From Tulasnella sp. 424 (lineage: Eukaryota; Basidiomycota; Agaricomycetes; Cantharellales; Tulasnellaceae): a stretch of 64,000 nt of DNA. Positions 47,290 to 61,534 of this stretch are shown one piece after another. The DNA lies in the NCBI GenBank assembly GCA_019633425.1, contig WSUB01000105.1, positions 83,805 to 147,804 on the forward strand, written 5' to 3'. The position numbers were made by a program, and so were the translations under genes. A model generated the notes under the pieces. The model was not told the DNA's origin and ran no database searches. It saw only the letters and a list, made by a program, of their open reading frames with translations. Each line of letters opens with the position of its first letter. Position 1 is the first letter of the stretch.

Positions 47290-48370
47290 AGCCCAGAGTC
47301 CGCAGATAGAGCCCTCAACTTCAAAACTGTTACGTCGTCGAAAGTGAATGAAAGACAACACGTTCCGATAGGCTCAATACGCTTCATTCGTACTGCACGA
47401 CGGCAACCGGAAGACAAGATCAAACCACTTAGTTCTCCAATCGTCACATAAGACCTATAGTCAAACTTGTCGCAAATGAGACGAAAACATGGATGGGGTC
47501 AAGGGATTGAGAAAAACTGAGAGACCCGGACCTTGGTTCACCGGGAACAACCCCATCAGCAACCCGCCCCCCCAAAACACACTGGGCACGGTGAGGGACC
47601 ACCCCATCCTTTCATTAACCTAACCTAACCTTGAGAACGGCAGTTACGGGTCTGGTACAACTCAATCATCAGGTAACCACCCAACTCAAGGAAATGAATA
47701 GACCATTCGCATTCGATGGTACGCGCACTTGAGTCGAGGGGCACGGAGATGTCTCCGCTCCATCAGCAGCACCGACCGAAAAGCCGAGGGATGGCGCCCC
47801 AACAGCGTCACGAGAGACCAATTAGCTTGATTCAACGTCATAGATAAGAGTAACGAAAACAAAAGGAACAAAGTTCAAGGCTGCCAGCAAGACGAAGAAG
47901 CATCGCACGACAAAGATTGCCTCGTCCTTTACGAATGAAACGGAGAGGCCCCCGCGACTGCGGGATCTAGTAAATACGGAAACACTTGGCAAGATGCACG
48001 GGCCACTAATAAGCGCTCACGGTCTCGGAGGTGGTATTCGGGTTCGGGGGTGTCGGCAAGAATTGAATTCGGATTTTCCCGTCGAGGTTCTCGTGTTCAA
48101 GTTTGAAAGTTAATGTCCAAATTAGTAAAACGAGCTGCGGATCCCGCATGGTGCGGGTTATGTAGAGGATGCTGGCGCCGGAGAGGGTTGGCCGAGGTCA
48201 TTCCCGATAGCCTGAAACGAACGAGCGCTCGAGCGGAGTTTGAAGGTCAGCTCTCGGATATAAGGAGGGCCCAGCTCTGGTATTCTTGAGCCCAGCAGCA
48301 CTAATAAGATCGACACACTCGTTTCAGTATCACTACAACTTGCCATACCTCACACTCGTTCTACACCAGC
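47290..48370. repeat. Y block, copy 3
   Basis: The right end of the array. Compared with copies 1 and 2 it contains an insertion holding TAACC repeats at about 47611-47630. Array homology ends just before the LysM gene at 48423. Confidence 0.65.
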
Positions 48371-48422
48371 CACTCTTTAAACGGTTCACTTCCTCCCCCC
48401 GAAAAACCGTCGACCTTCAACG

Positions 48423-49356
48423 ATGATCCTCACTTCTACTTTTGCGTTACTTTTGGCGAGTGAGTAGCGAGGTAGTGCTGATTGCGATGGACTTGCTGAC
48501 TAACCTTGATCACGATAGCGTTCGCTGTTGGCCAGACAGACACCAGCGCCAGTAGTTGCGCCCGCACGTACGAGGTCCAATCCGGCGACACTTGCGATGC
48601 CATTTCTGCCGCAAACAATGTCTCGACGTGAGTGCCTCCAGCGCCGTCATATTCTTTGAACACGCTCACTAACCTCGGTTCGGGCTCTGCAAGTTACCAA
48701 CTCTACACGTTGAATACCGACATCAATGATTCCTGCTCCAATCTCTCGGTCGGTCAAACTCTGTGCTTGGGTCTTGCGGAGAACGACTGCCAGACCACGT
48801 ACGTCGTTGAGAGTGGAGACTACTGCTGGTTGATTGCCACGAACTACGGCATCGACACCGAGACGTTGCTGTCCAATAACCCGCAGGTCAACAGCGATTG
48901 CTCCAATATCTGTGAGTATTGTGAGTGAGGGAGTAGACCCGGCTCCATTGACGCTGAGTGATCGGTTCAACAGACCCCGGTGAAGTCCTTTGCGTGTCAG
49001 CTGAAAAGCTGGTCACTTCTCCCACCGATGATGGGGGCTCGTCGACCAGCACGACTTCGACCACCAGCAGTACATCCGTCTCGAGTACTTCCACGACCAG
49101 TTCCACCACCACATCATCCAGTTCGAACACCGTGTCGGCCAGCTCCCCTGTTTCTACGACGACGGCCTCGGCTTCTGCGGTGCACACCCCGGCCAAGCAT
49201 AACGGAGGGAAGAAAGGCACCGACAACCATAATGAAGGCCACAAGGAGGACAGTAAACACAGGGGTAACAAGAAGGAAGACGCGGAAGATGCGGAGGATG
49301 GGCAATGCAGGTCTGTCAGAGAGCATCGAAGACGACACGGGCGTCGTGTGTACTAG
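48423..49356 (+). CDS. Secreted two-LysM protein 1
   Basis: Exons 48423-48459, 48519-48627, 48694-48911 and 48974-49356, 747 nt, 248 residues. A signal peptide covers about residues 1-18. LysM 1 (about 30-76) starts YEVQSGDTCDAIS and LysM 2 (about 85-130) starts YVVESGDYCWLIATNYGI, both with the fungal cysteine pattern. A Ser/Thr-rich linker and a charged Lys/Asp/Glu/His tail follow. Fungal LysM proteins bind chitin oligomers. Some are secreted effectors that hide chitin from plant immunity or shield hyphae; which applies here is unknown. Intron positions (in the signal peptide, after NVS, and in the codon after N-I) match those of the next gene, so the pair is a tandem duplication. Confidence 0.85.
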
Positions 49357-50017
49357 GGATAGCCCTACGATGTTGTTTCTTTTGAGAGAATTGAGCAGTT
49401 GGCGGACCCGATGACAGAGCGTGCCATACCAAATCCAGCGCCGAGCCAACTTGATTAGAGACCAAGGGAGGCATGCTTCGCAAGGGTCTCGGGGAACTGG
49501 AGACGCCGAGCTTACGACCGTTGCCTACGCACTTGTTCACTCAAATCCACTATACGTAACCCAAAAAAACTGAGAGGATTGAGATTAAAACCACGTCCGA
49601 GGTATATTTCAACTGCGTCCAGGCGTGTGTGATGGGTGTTCTGGGACGTCGCGTGTCGTTGGGCGCGGTCGGCAGAGGTCGGCATGGATAAAGGGTGTTG
49701 TGGGATGGGGACGCCGTAAAAGAAGCTGGAATGCTGCGGCGTCGCCAAGAGGGAGAGAGCGCCCCATTGCGTAAAGGAGATAAATAATAAGTGAAGGGTC
49801 CTGTCGGCAGTTGCGCCGTCTCAGCGGAGTTTGAAATTCAGATACAAGTAAGGGAGTTCACCCGACACTTTCGCCGTCCCCAACAACCAAGAGTCCCCTC
49901 CCCCTCCCTCTCCGCTGTCATTCTTACGGTCCTCAACCACACACTCCTTCAACACCCTCTGTCTTTTCTCTAGCTTGACGCTATCTCTCAATCTCAAAAA
50001 TCTTTCATATAAACAAA
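49357..50017. other. Intergenic stretch between the LysM genes
   Basis: 661 bp with no gene. The end is C/T-rich, then a TCATATAAAC stretch lies immediately before the ATG at 50018. Confidence 0.5.
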
Positions 50018-50923
50018 ATGTTCGCTCCCGTTGTCGCCCTCGTTTTCGCCGGTTAGTTGCAAACACCCACCTCGGTCAATCTTGAAATTTCAACGCCTGA
50101 CCCTCTTTTTTCTTGCCCTCCAGGTCTCGTTGCCGCCCAATCCACCATCCCCGGATGCGCTCGTGATTACACCGTCCAGGAAGGAGACTACTGCGACGCC
50201 ATTTCTGCCGCCAAAAACGTCTCGAGGTGCGTCGCCCTCTGTTGACAGCCACTTTTACTCCACCTCTAACCCCTCCCTCCCCATAGCTACCAGCTCGCCG
50301 TTTCCAACTACCAGACCATCAACGATGGCTGCACTAATCTCGTACCTGGCGAGGTTATCTGCTTGGGCGAGACCGGTGCCGATTGCGCCACCACCTACTC
50401 TGTCCAGTCGGGCGACTACTGCGACTTGATCGCCAGCAACCACGGCATCAACAGCACCTTGCTTATGACCAACAACCCTCAAATCGACGAGAACTGCTAC
50501 AACCTTTGTGAGTTGATCTCTAACATTATGACCGCGAAAGGCGCGTGCTCACGTGTCTGTTTTACTTGATTAGACATTGGACAGGTTCTCTGCGTTGCCA
50601 ACCAAGTTCTCGTTACACCTCCTCCCGCTGGTTGGACCCCTCCTGGCTCGAACCTTGACGATGGCGACTTTACCTCGGATGACGGTACCACCGACAACTC
50701 CGACAACTCGAACAACTCAGACTCGAACAACTCGGGCTCGACCGGCACTACCACCACTCCTGCTGCCGCTAACACCACCCCGGCTCCCACTACTACCACC
50801 ACCACCACCAAGGCTGCCACCACCACCAAGGCTTCCTCGACTGACAAGTCATCCGATGACAACACCTCTACCGATGACGCGGACGACTCAGAGGATGATG
50901 GTGACGACTGCGTTGACTACTAA
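50018..50923 (+). CDS. Secreted two-LysM protein 2
   Basis: Exons 50018-50051, 50124-50226, 50287-50507 and 50574-50923, 708 nt, 235 residues. Signal peptide about 1-17 (MFAPVVALVFAGLVAAQ). LysM 1 (27-73) begins YTVQEGDYCDAIS and LysM 2 (about 83-127) begins YSVQSGDYCDLIASNHGI. The remainder is a Pro-rich turn (PPPAGWTPPG), then an Asn/Ser/Asp- and Thr-rich low-complexity tail ending in CVDY, with no GPI-anchor signal that I can see. Its tail differs completely from that of protein 1 while the LysM part is alike, suggesting different surface retention or glycosylation. Chitin binding is inferred from the family. Confidence 0.85.
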
Positions 50924-51456
50924 GCGCTCTCGGACAGGCCCCTCTCATAGAACGGACTATGGAAGTGCACAATGGACAATCCTAGATGTAACTCTTTGTC
51001 TGTACATCCTGCCTTCTCGTCTGTCCTTTTTTCTTCGGATCCCTTCGCCTTCGTGCCTTTTCCTTGGTTTCGCTTTCTCTCTTTTTTTCTTTCATGGTTA
51101 TTCCTGGGGAGCTAACCTCTTCCACGGCATCCTCTTTATACCCGTTTTCCGCTCTCTGCATTTATACCACGCAATCTGTCTCTAGGCTGGTTATCCTCTC
51201 GCTGTGTGGTCTGTGACACAGGTGTCAAACGTTGTTAATACAATGGATGCCGTGCTATTGTTTTATCTCTTGCCGCCATGTGGCGCATGTCTTGGCGTGT
51301 GTACTATTGGCGACGAAGAACTTCAACTGGCGGCGGTTGGGTGGCTTGCAAACATTCTTGCCTTGGCTTGATGGCGTTGCGGCGGGCGAAGGCTAAGAGG
51401 ATGCCGATCACGTGAACTTCGGCTCCGCGGCTTTACGAATTCGGTAAAGCTTCATC
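50924..51456. other. Intergenic stretch, LysM 2 3' UTR
   Basis: Pyrimidine-rich 3' UTR-like sequence followed by the promoter region of the CoA-binding gene. No further gene. Confidence 0.5.
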
Positions 51457-52050
51457 ATGCCAACGACCGCCGAAATCCAAAAGCTCTTTCTATCGTCGCC
51501 ACGCTATGCGGTTGTTGGAGCAAGCAAAGACCCGTCAAAGTATGGAACGAGGGTACGTTCAAACCCATCCCGGTAAGTCGAGGACTAACAGTTTACTAGG
51601 TCCTGAAATGGTATATTACTCGCAAGCGAGATGTTACTCCCATACATCATGTACGTGATATCCGCTCAAGCTTTCGAACCCGCCCTTAATGACGATACCC
51701 ATTCTTTAGAAAGAATCATCGTTGGAAGACCTACCCACTCTCAAGTCCTTGAAGGACTTGCCCTCTCCCACAACCACATCAGTCAGCATCATCACTCCGC
51801 CCAAGGTCCATTATTTTTCGTCGAAAGCACCGTAATGAATATCGCTGAGACCTGTTCTTTATTGCAGGTGACCCTTGGCATTCTTCAAGAGGCAAAAGCC
51901 CTCGGGGTTCCAGCCTTGTGGCTGCAGCCTGGAGCGGAGGATGATGAGGTCAAGCAATACGTCAAAGACAATCTCAGCGACAGAGTCGTCCTCGGAGGGC
52001 CTTGCATCCTTGTCTCTGGTGATAAGGTTGTCGAAAGTCTGACAAAGTGA
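51457..52050 (+). CDS. CoA-binding domain protein (YccU-like)
   Basis: Exons 51457-51552, 51600-51650, 51710-51805 and 51868-52050, all phase 0, 426 nt, 141 residues, the usual size for the family. A Rossmann-like nucleotide-binding start is visible (YAVVGASKDPSKYGTR, residues 17-32). Later come ALWLQPGAEDDEV and a C-terminal VVLGGPCILV. These are hallmarks of the CoA_binding_2 family, small single-domain proteins that bind CoA. The physiological role is not established. Convergent with the minus-strand gene that ends at 52383. Confidence 0.8.
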
Positions 52051-52382
52051 TGATATTTAGATTATACTATCTACGAACAACTGCGAACGCAATAGAGCGA
52101 GGAACAACTGTCACTGAACTGTTTTTGGGAATGCATGTAAAGAGAGAGAGGGAGGAGACTCGAAATAAGTAAAAACAAAGACGAATACGAAATAGAGAGA
52201 AATATAGATGGGGGCTGTCCACTCAGTGCCCGCAATACACAAACAAGAAAGATACAATCATAGACGAGACAGGTCAATGAGAATGACGATATGCGACGGC
52301 TAACGTTCGCGGCATGTAGAACTTGTTCGTGTTTGGAAAGAGAAAAAAATATGCAAGCGAACGTCAATAATGTTCGCATAGC
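52051..52382. other. Convergent intergenic stretch
   Basis: 332 bp between two 3' ends; nothing beyond probable 3' UTRs. Confidence 0.5.
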
Positions 52383-55300
52383 TTACTGGAGGCGCTCCTT
52401 TTCGCGCACACATCGCAACCAAATTTCTCCGGGTCGGCTCTTGTCACGGAGCAGCCTAAAGACGGACTTGCCCCCGCTGGGAGGTGGTACCAGCGGTTGC
52501 TGATGGCTTCGGCTCCGCAGGCTTTCCGTGCTTATTCGTCCTCCAGTAAGAGTCTTGGTCGCGAACAGCGTCACCGAGTTCCCAATTCGGGCCTGTAGGT
52601 CGGCGAGACCTTCGTTCGTTCCTTCGGCGTCAATGACCACGATGCCATGCCAGCTGGCGTCGATGAGACGGATATACGATTGGCCGTCGGGCCCGACGAT
52701 GGGAGGAGCGTCGTAGCTGACGGGTGCACCAGGCCGGATGCGGAAGCGTGCTCGATGAACCCATCTCACGACAGAGTGATGGCCGCCTTGAGGACTAGAA
52801 AGAGTTAAATGGAGTTAGTCGAGGTTCCGGCCAAACGAAACACAGCACTCACGTTTCCGTATGAACCCGATCCTGAAGCAGTTGGAGGTGGGTCGCAATA
52901 TCTGCGGCGAAAGGCGCGAGGTCCAAGTATACGATGGGGTTCCCTGTCGAACGAATAATCTTGTGGAAATAGGAGGGAGGGAAAGCGAGCGAGTCGATGT
53001 ATTTCGGGATTTCACCAAGCGGCGAGTAGGAGTAATCCAAATCCTATATGCGAATTGTCAATGAACCGGTATAGGTGATATTGTTGATGTACTCACAATC
53101 AGATAGTTGCCGTCCCAAACTAGTCGCCCGGTATTCGCTTCATCTCCTGCAGCGAGGTCATGTATAACGTCGCCAACCTTTAAATACGGAATGAGTCCAG
53201 CTCGCTTCAACTCCCGTTCGCACTCGATGACGCTCTGGTCGCTCAACCACGCTCCCTCAGGGGAGGGCACAAAGACTCGGAGAAGTGGAGCATGACCATA
53301 GCGGTATAGCGGCGACTTGAACTTGCCGGGTGCAGTCGATACCGCAGGTGTCACTGACTGGAAGACCGGACCGGAACCGTAGGACGTTGGGCCGTTCCGG
53401 TCGTACGAGGTGAAAGAGAACGCCGGAGATGGTGAGCGCCTGCTGACCCCCCCTTGGTACGGACCAGAGGTAGGTGGACATGTCCCCGGCCCGGTAGCGG
53501 GCATGCGATCCCGACCTCTCGCCCCAACCCTTCCCTTAGACCCATTGTCGTGCATCATCAGTGAGGGTGCTGGTGGCATGTGGGCTTCTTCTGCCTCCGC
53601 TTGAGCTCGCAGTCGAACCACGATCTTGGAATATGCTCGTGTGCTTGAAGCCATCATCCGAACGTGGTTGGTGAGATGCTTGGGAACAGGGGTGCGGGTA
53701 GCATTGGCAGAGGTGGACGTCGAAGCCGCTAACGCAGTGAGGAAGTTGTCGGCGACGGTCGAGTAGTGGTGCAAAGGCAGGGAGATTCCTCGCATATACG
53801 AGTTAAGATCCCTCAACGTCAAGTATAGAGGTTCTTTCCTCTTTCCCATTCTCTCAGCACTCCATGTCCTGTATCCCACACTCTCGCCAAGGTAACGCTC
53901 CAAGACAGCCTCCCTGATCTCTGGCGTCTCCTCTATGGCTCGCTTCATGGTCATGTTCACGTTGAACAGTGGCAGAGCATCTCTGAAGCTAAGCAAGTTC
54001 AAAAGCGGTGGGAGCAAGTCGGGATGCAGCAAATGGAGGTCCAGGGGGTAGTACTTGGGTTCTTCTTCGGGTGCAGATTCCGAGGATGGAATAGATCCTA
54101 CCGACGGCTTGCTGCGATGGGACGCTCCGTCAGGCCTTCCTGATCCGGCGTGAGATGGGTGCGGTGAGACGGGAGTCGCTCCTCGTCCATCTTGGGCGTC
54201 ATTGAGTGGAGGGAAAGGAAGAGGACGCGAAACCTTTCGGGTAGGTCCCGGGCGAGATTCGCCATGGCTATCGGTGCGGTCTCGAGATGACGACGCTTGG
54301 GCCATGGGCGATGGCAACGGCCTTGAGCTTGAAGGCTGAGTTGGACTTCGAGCGCTCGTCGGGGCTGCAGACGAAGGACCATTCGCTGGACTCTCCAACG
54401 AAGTAACGATCTCTCCCGGCTTGGGCAACGCACGCTTCTTCCGAATCTTCACAGGTGCCAGTATCATATCCTCTTGTCCCTGGGCCGTGAACCAGCTTTG
54501 ACGCTTGACTTGGCCTGGTGGAAGAGTCGAATCCTCCTGCTGAGGAGCAGGTTCGTACTTGACGCTGTTGCGCGCTTCGTTGAGGCTGACGCTCGTTCGC
54601 TTCGTGTTCTCTGTCATGGCAGCGCTGAACATGGAGGAGTTGGCAGAGGAGACGGATGATGCCTGAGACACTAATTGCGTCATGTTGGGTGCAGGTGATG
54701 TCCGCGAGTCGGTGGTAGATTGATGCGCAAGAGGTGGTCGAGAGGATTGGGGGGTGATCGTCTCGGCGGAAGTGACTCGACTACGGGACTCTCTCGATGA
54801 GGATCCCGACTCTACGGTATCTCTCCTTTCAAGGGACGCAGGCACAGGCTGCTCTCGCACGACCTCCTTTCCCTTTCCTTTATTGGGCTTTCCTCCGTCC
54901 GAGCTCTCATCATTAGAGAAAGGAGGGGTCGGTAGATCTGCTGGTGCAATGCTCTGCCTCTTCTTTTCGTTCCTGATGACCTTGTGCTCGTCCACCGCCT
55001 TTGAGGATCCGGCATCCTTCTTGTCCCGTTCATCCTTCTTGTCCCGTTCATCCTTTACGAAGCCCTTGAGAACATCCGTCAAAGCCGAGGGAGATCCGAT
55101 GACCATGGAAGCTCTCTTCAAAGCTATCTTCGTGGGACTAGGCGTGCGTGAATGTGAGGGTGGCGTAGGTGGCAAGTCGCGATCCTTGGAAGACGTCGGA
55201 CCGTTGAGGATTCGTTCGCGTTCCTTCCTTGCAGCTGCGATATCGTATGTTCCAAACTCTGCAGAGAGGCGGCGGGAGAGGCGTTTAACGGAAGCAAGGA

Positions 55301-57216
55301 TCGGATCTTTGTGCGCCGAAGGCGGAGCGGAAGTCGGACTTGGGGTGCGAGCCGCTGATCGTAATGATGGGGAGGACTCTTCGGCTGAATGCTTGGACTG
55401 GGCAGGCGTGGCTGGTGATGCTGGACGCTGCTGTGTTGCCGGTGGTGCTCGGACAGGTGTGACTGGTGATTCCGGACGCTGCTCTGCCGCGGGAGGTGTT
55501 TTGACGACCGCCGGTAGGGGTGAAACGGACCGACTAGGTTCTGGTGCCGGTTCCCGGGTAGGGAGCGGGATGCTGGACGTCGTGGAGGATTTTTTGACAA
55601 CTGCAGGCCTTGTGGGTATTGGCAGCTGACTGGGGGACTCCACAGCTTGAGGACTGGAGGTTAAGCCGGTGGCTATTAACGACCCATTCCCTCCAGCCTG
55701 ACCCGAAGCACTGCGTAACCTCTGAGAGGGATGGACCAACGCTGATGCCGAGACCGTTGAGCTAGATGATGGGAGTGCGCGTTTAAATGCTGGGTGGACG
55801 AGACTCGCCGCCGACGGAGCCACTTTGACCGGAGCGGTGATGGTGGTGGTATTTGAAACGATCGACACGGGCCGTGAAGCTGTCGGGGTAGAGATACCAG
55901 AGGGTGGTGGGACAGGTAGAGATTTTTCCTTCTTGACCACTACTGCAGACCTGGTTGAGGAAGGCGCGGGAGAGGAAGGCTTCGGCGGCTCCTTGAACCC
56001 ACTCCTCAGGTTGGGAGGTGAACGTGATAGCTCGTCCTCATAGTTTGATACTGGTGACTGCACAATGCTATTCACCGTTGAGGTGCTGGACGAGGCACCC
56101 CGGGTATACAGGGCCGGTGCTCGTGGTGGCGATAGATCCTCGTCCACCGAGGGGTCGTTCTGGTAAACACTCGTAGATGCTTGCCGCCGGGTAATCAGGC
56201 GTGGAGCAGTTGGAGCCACTGGCCCGGAAACTGAACGACTTGGCGTTGGTTGCGATGGCTGTGCAGAGGAAGCGGATTCATTGGAGCCAAGTCTCGATGG
56301 AGCCGGCGTTCTCTTCTTGGTCACGATCACCGGTGTGGATTCGTCTGCAAAACGTCAAAGGAAATCGAGGTCAGCGTTCTGCCGAAGACCGCTCAAAATG
56401 TGAGAGAGTTGGCGGTGGTAGTTCGGCCGGAGGCGGGAAGAATGGGCCTTTCGGAAGGACGGGAAAGACCCTGATTACAGGTGGGGAGGCTTGACGGGAA
56501 CGGCAACGGCTAAAAACGTTGCCCACTCCGCTCGTTGGCATGCGCTGGACTGGACAACGAGGGAGGTCGGGGACACCTTCTCCCCGACCGTCGAATCTGA
56601 TGCACTTGAAACCGTCCAGGTACTCTCCCCGATTTAGCTGTGCCGACGGGAACGACCCTGCGAAGAAAGACTAGACTTCGGGTTCGAGAGAGCAACAACG
56701 TTTGGGAATTCTTTCCTTGAGAAGGATCCCAAAGTTGTCCTTGTTGCGTATCTACCTCACGCTTCAACGAGGCCAAGCCTCCCAACTAGAATGGACCCGA
56801 AGGGGGGAGGGATGTGAGACGCGGCCAGCTCATGGAGACTCACCCTTGGAAGTGTTGGTTAATGGCAGCTCAGAGCCGCTCCCGAATCTCGTAACGCTAT
56901 CATTCCCGTATATCCTCGACGAGGTTATGGATTTTGCGTATTCTGCACGTAGGTCGTCGAGGGAATCTTGAGGTTCTGGGAGAGCTGGTCTGGTTTTGTT
57001 TCCAGCGGCTCTGAGGGAACCAGCATTAGAAGAGTCGAGAGAGTCTCCTCTTGTGGCGAAGCGCGCGTAGAGCGGCGGGGGTTGCTCTGGTTGTGCAGCG
57101 CCTAGTTGCCGCGGTCTTGATACTACTCGAGCTGGTGCTGGTGCTGGGGGTGGGGGTGGAGGAGGTTCTGGTTTCGGAACTGGTGTTGATTTTTTACGGC
57201 CAAAGACCTTGAGCAT
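52383..57216 (-). CDS. Large, mostly disordered protein with a folded C-terminal third
   Basis: Four exons on the minus strand (57216-56844, 56344-53097, 53043-52853, 52794-52383), 4224 nt, 1407 residues, all phases consistent. The N-terminal ~890 residues are Ser/Pro/Thr/Lys-rich, with a poly-Pro run near residue 20. From about 894 the sequence looks folded: a helical segment (LLNLLSFRDALPLFNVN) that recalls a F-box but is not convincing. From about 1143 to the end comes a conserved-looking domain (LLRVFVPSPEGAW, GDEANTGRLVWDGNYLI, PQGGHHSVVRWVHRA). I do not recognise a named family; it looks like a conserved fungal protein of unknown function. The ~500-bp first intron is unusually long for this window. 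Intron 1 could hide a small extra exon. Confidence 0.7.
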
Positions 57217-57948
57217 AGATCTTGAAGGGAGTTTGAGGGATGGGGGTAAGAGTTAAGAGAATTGTACAGCAAAGAGAGTGAGAAGTAGATAAAGTCGTGG
57301 TTGGATGTGGAAGGAGAGAAGAGAGAGAGAAGGGGCTTTGGTTGTTGATGGCAGTCCAAATTACGACTTTGGTGTAATTCACAGACAAACACCGTTATCT
57401 CCGTCTCTCGCTCCTCGTTTCCCTAGCGATGGCAGTGCTTTTACACTCTCCACACGTCTGGCAGTCACCGATTATCGGCGTTGTGGCTTGGCTTTTCTTT
57501 TTCACATCAACACTAGCAACGTTGCCCACACCCTCGTCCTCGTGTCCTACAACAACGTTTGGCGTTCTCACTGGTCCAGAGCTCAGGCGTCTTTGTCTCT
57601 GCGTAACGTCATACAGTTTCACACAACCGCCCGTCGTTCCTATTCACAAATGACACACTAACCCTGGCCGCCGCACGTCACCGACGAGGTGGGAGGAAAT
57701 TGTCAGCCGAAAATATGATCAATAATAAGGCGAGGTACCCGTGAGCGAATCCAGTTGCAGTCAAGGAGGGCCCCGCAAGCCTCCAGCAAGAAGAGTAAGA
57801 GACTAGAAGCATGGAGCGTACACTTCGAGTGTCACGCGGGAGAAACCATAATCGGAAATCGAGAGAACAATAATTCGATCTATTTGGAATTTATGTAAAA
57901 AAAACACCAGGCGAAATTCTTCTAAGTAAATTCTATATGGGGCTTGTT
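57217..57948. other. Intergenic stretch between two minus-strand genes
   Basis: Promoter and leader of the 1407-residue gene (CT-rich on its coding strand) and the 3' flank of ARG5,6. No additional gene. Confidence 0.5.
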
Positions 57949-61003
<3,055 letters not shown>

Positions 61004-61534
61004 TTGTTGGGAGACGAGTACGTGCGAGGGGAGAGAGGGAAGGAGGGAGACGAGAAAAATAGATTGGTGGGGGACGTAAAGGAATATATCCGGCCGAAGA
61101 AGACACGTCCAAATTTCAATAACGTATGTTCCCGCGCCATCTCATTAGACTCTTCTCATCAGTCTAGTCCCCTGTTCGCTTATCGTTCAATGTTCACAGT
61201 GTCGTTCGCAAATGGACAGGGAATTGAGGAACGTATGGGGCGAATACTCACCCGCGAAGTCTGGGGGTTGACACGCGATACTCAGAGCCAGGTCCTCGAC
61301 CCAACGGCATCTTCGGCACACCCTCCAACGGCTTTTCTGAAGACTCTCTAATAATTCTCTCTTCGAGATGTATCGCACGCTATACGGGACTATCGGAAAG
61401 GCGTTTAGGTGGGCGGTGCCCGGCCTTGAGGCGGTTCCTCCTGTGAAAGGCGTGTTCTCGGCGATCTCCAAGCCACGTCCACCACCAAAGCCACAACCAC
61501 CACCACCGCCTTAGCTCTCGATCTCCAAGTCGGA
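61004..61534. other. Divergent promoter region with a small open frame
   Basis: Lies between ARG5,6 and the MLKL-like gene. A 48-codon ATG-led frame (61368-61514, starting MYRTLYGTIGKAF and ending in poly-Pro) has a VPGLEAVPPV segment like the start of MLKL-type domains. A 39-bp intron (donor at C|GTCCAC) could join it in phase to the downstream gene. It may be an alternative first exon or an upstream frame. Confidence 0.35.

Larger units (their letters stand above)
45530..47290. repeat. B-type flank and unit 4
   Basis: Starts with the downstream flank of a missing B copy (45530-46080), followed by a full B promoter and CBM1 gene 10. Confidence 0.65.
20313..48370. repeat. Mosaic tandem array of CBM1 gene units (about 28 kb)
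   Basis: Four kinds of block recur. A-type units (approximate spans 20313-22585, 22586-24030, 24031-26085, 26086-28050, 30105-32060, 35140-37310, 38380-40690, 43240-45010) hold a v-SNARE 3' fragment (missing in the second), a conserved spacer, a TATA box and a CBM1-A gene. B-type units (28055-30104, 32610-34080, 41110-43239, 45530-47290) hold a CBM1-B gene and its flanks. X blocks and Y blocks (three each) lie between. All copies face the same way. Copies differ by substitutions and small indels, so they are not an assembly artefact of one repeat. Boundaries are by eye, within roughly 50 bp. Confidence 0.85.

Noticed and set aside
20313..48370. CRISPR-like or transposon explanation for the array
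   Set aside because: Units are kilobases long with genes inside. No short regular repeats, transposase, reverse transcriptase, long terminal repeats or terminal inverted repeats were seen.
54754..55629. Plus-strand 291-codon frame
   Set aside because: It is antisense to the Ser/Pro-rich exon of the 1407-residue gene, whose low-complexity codons leave the opposite strand open.
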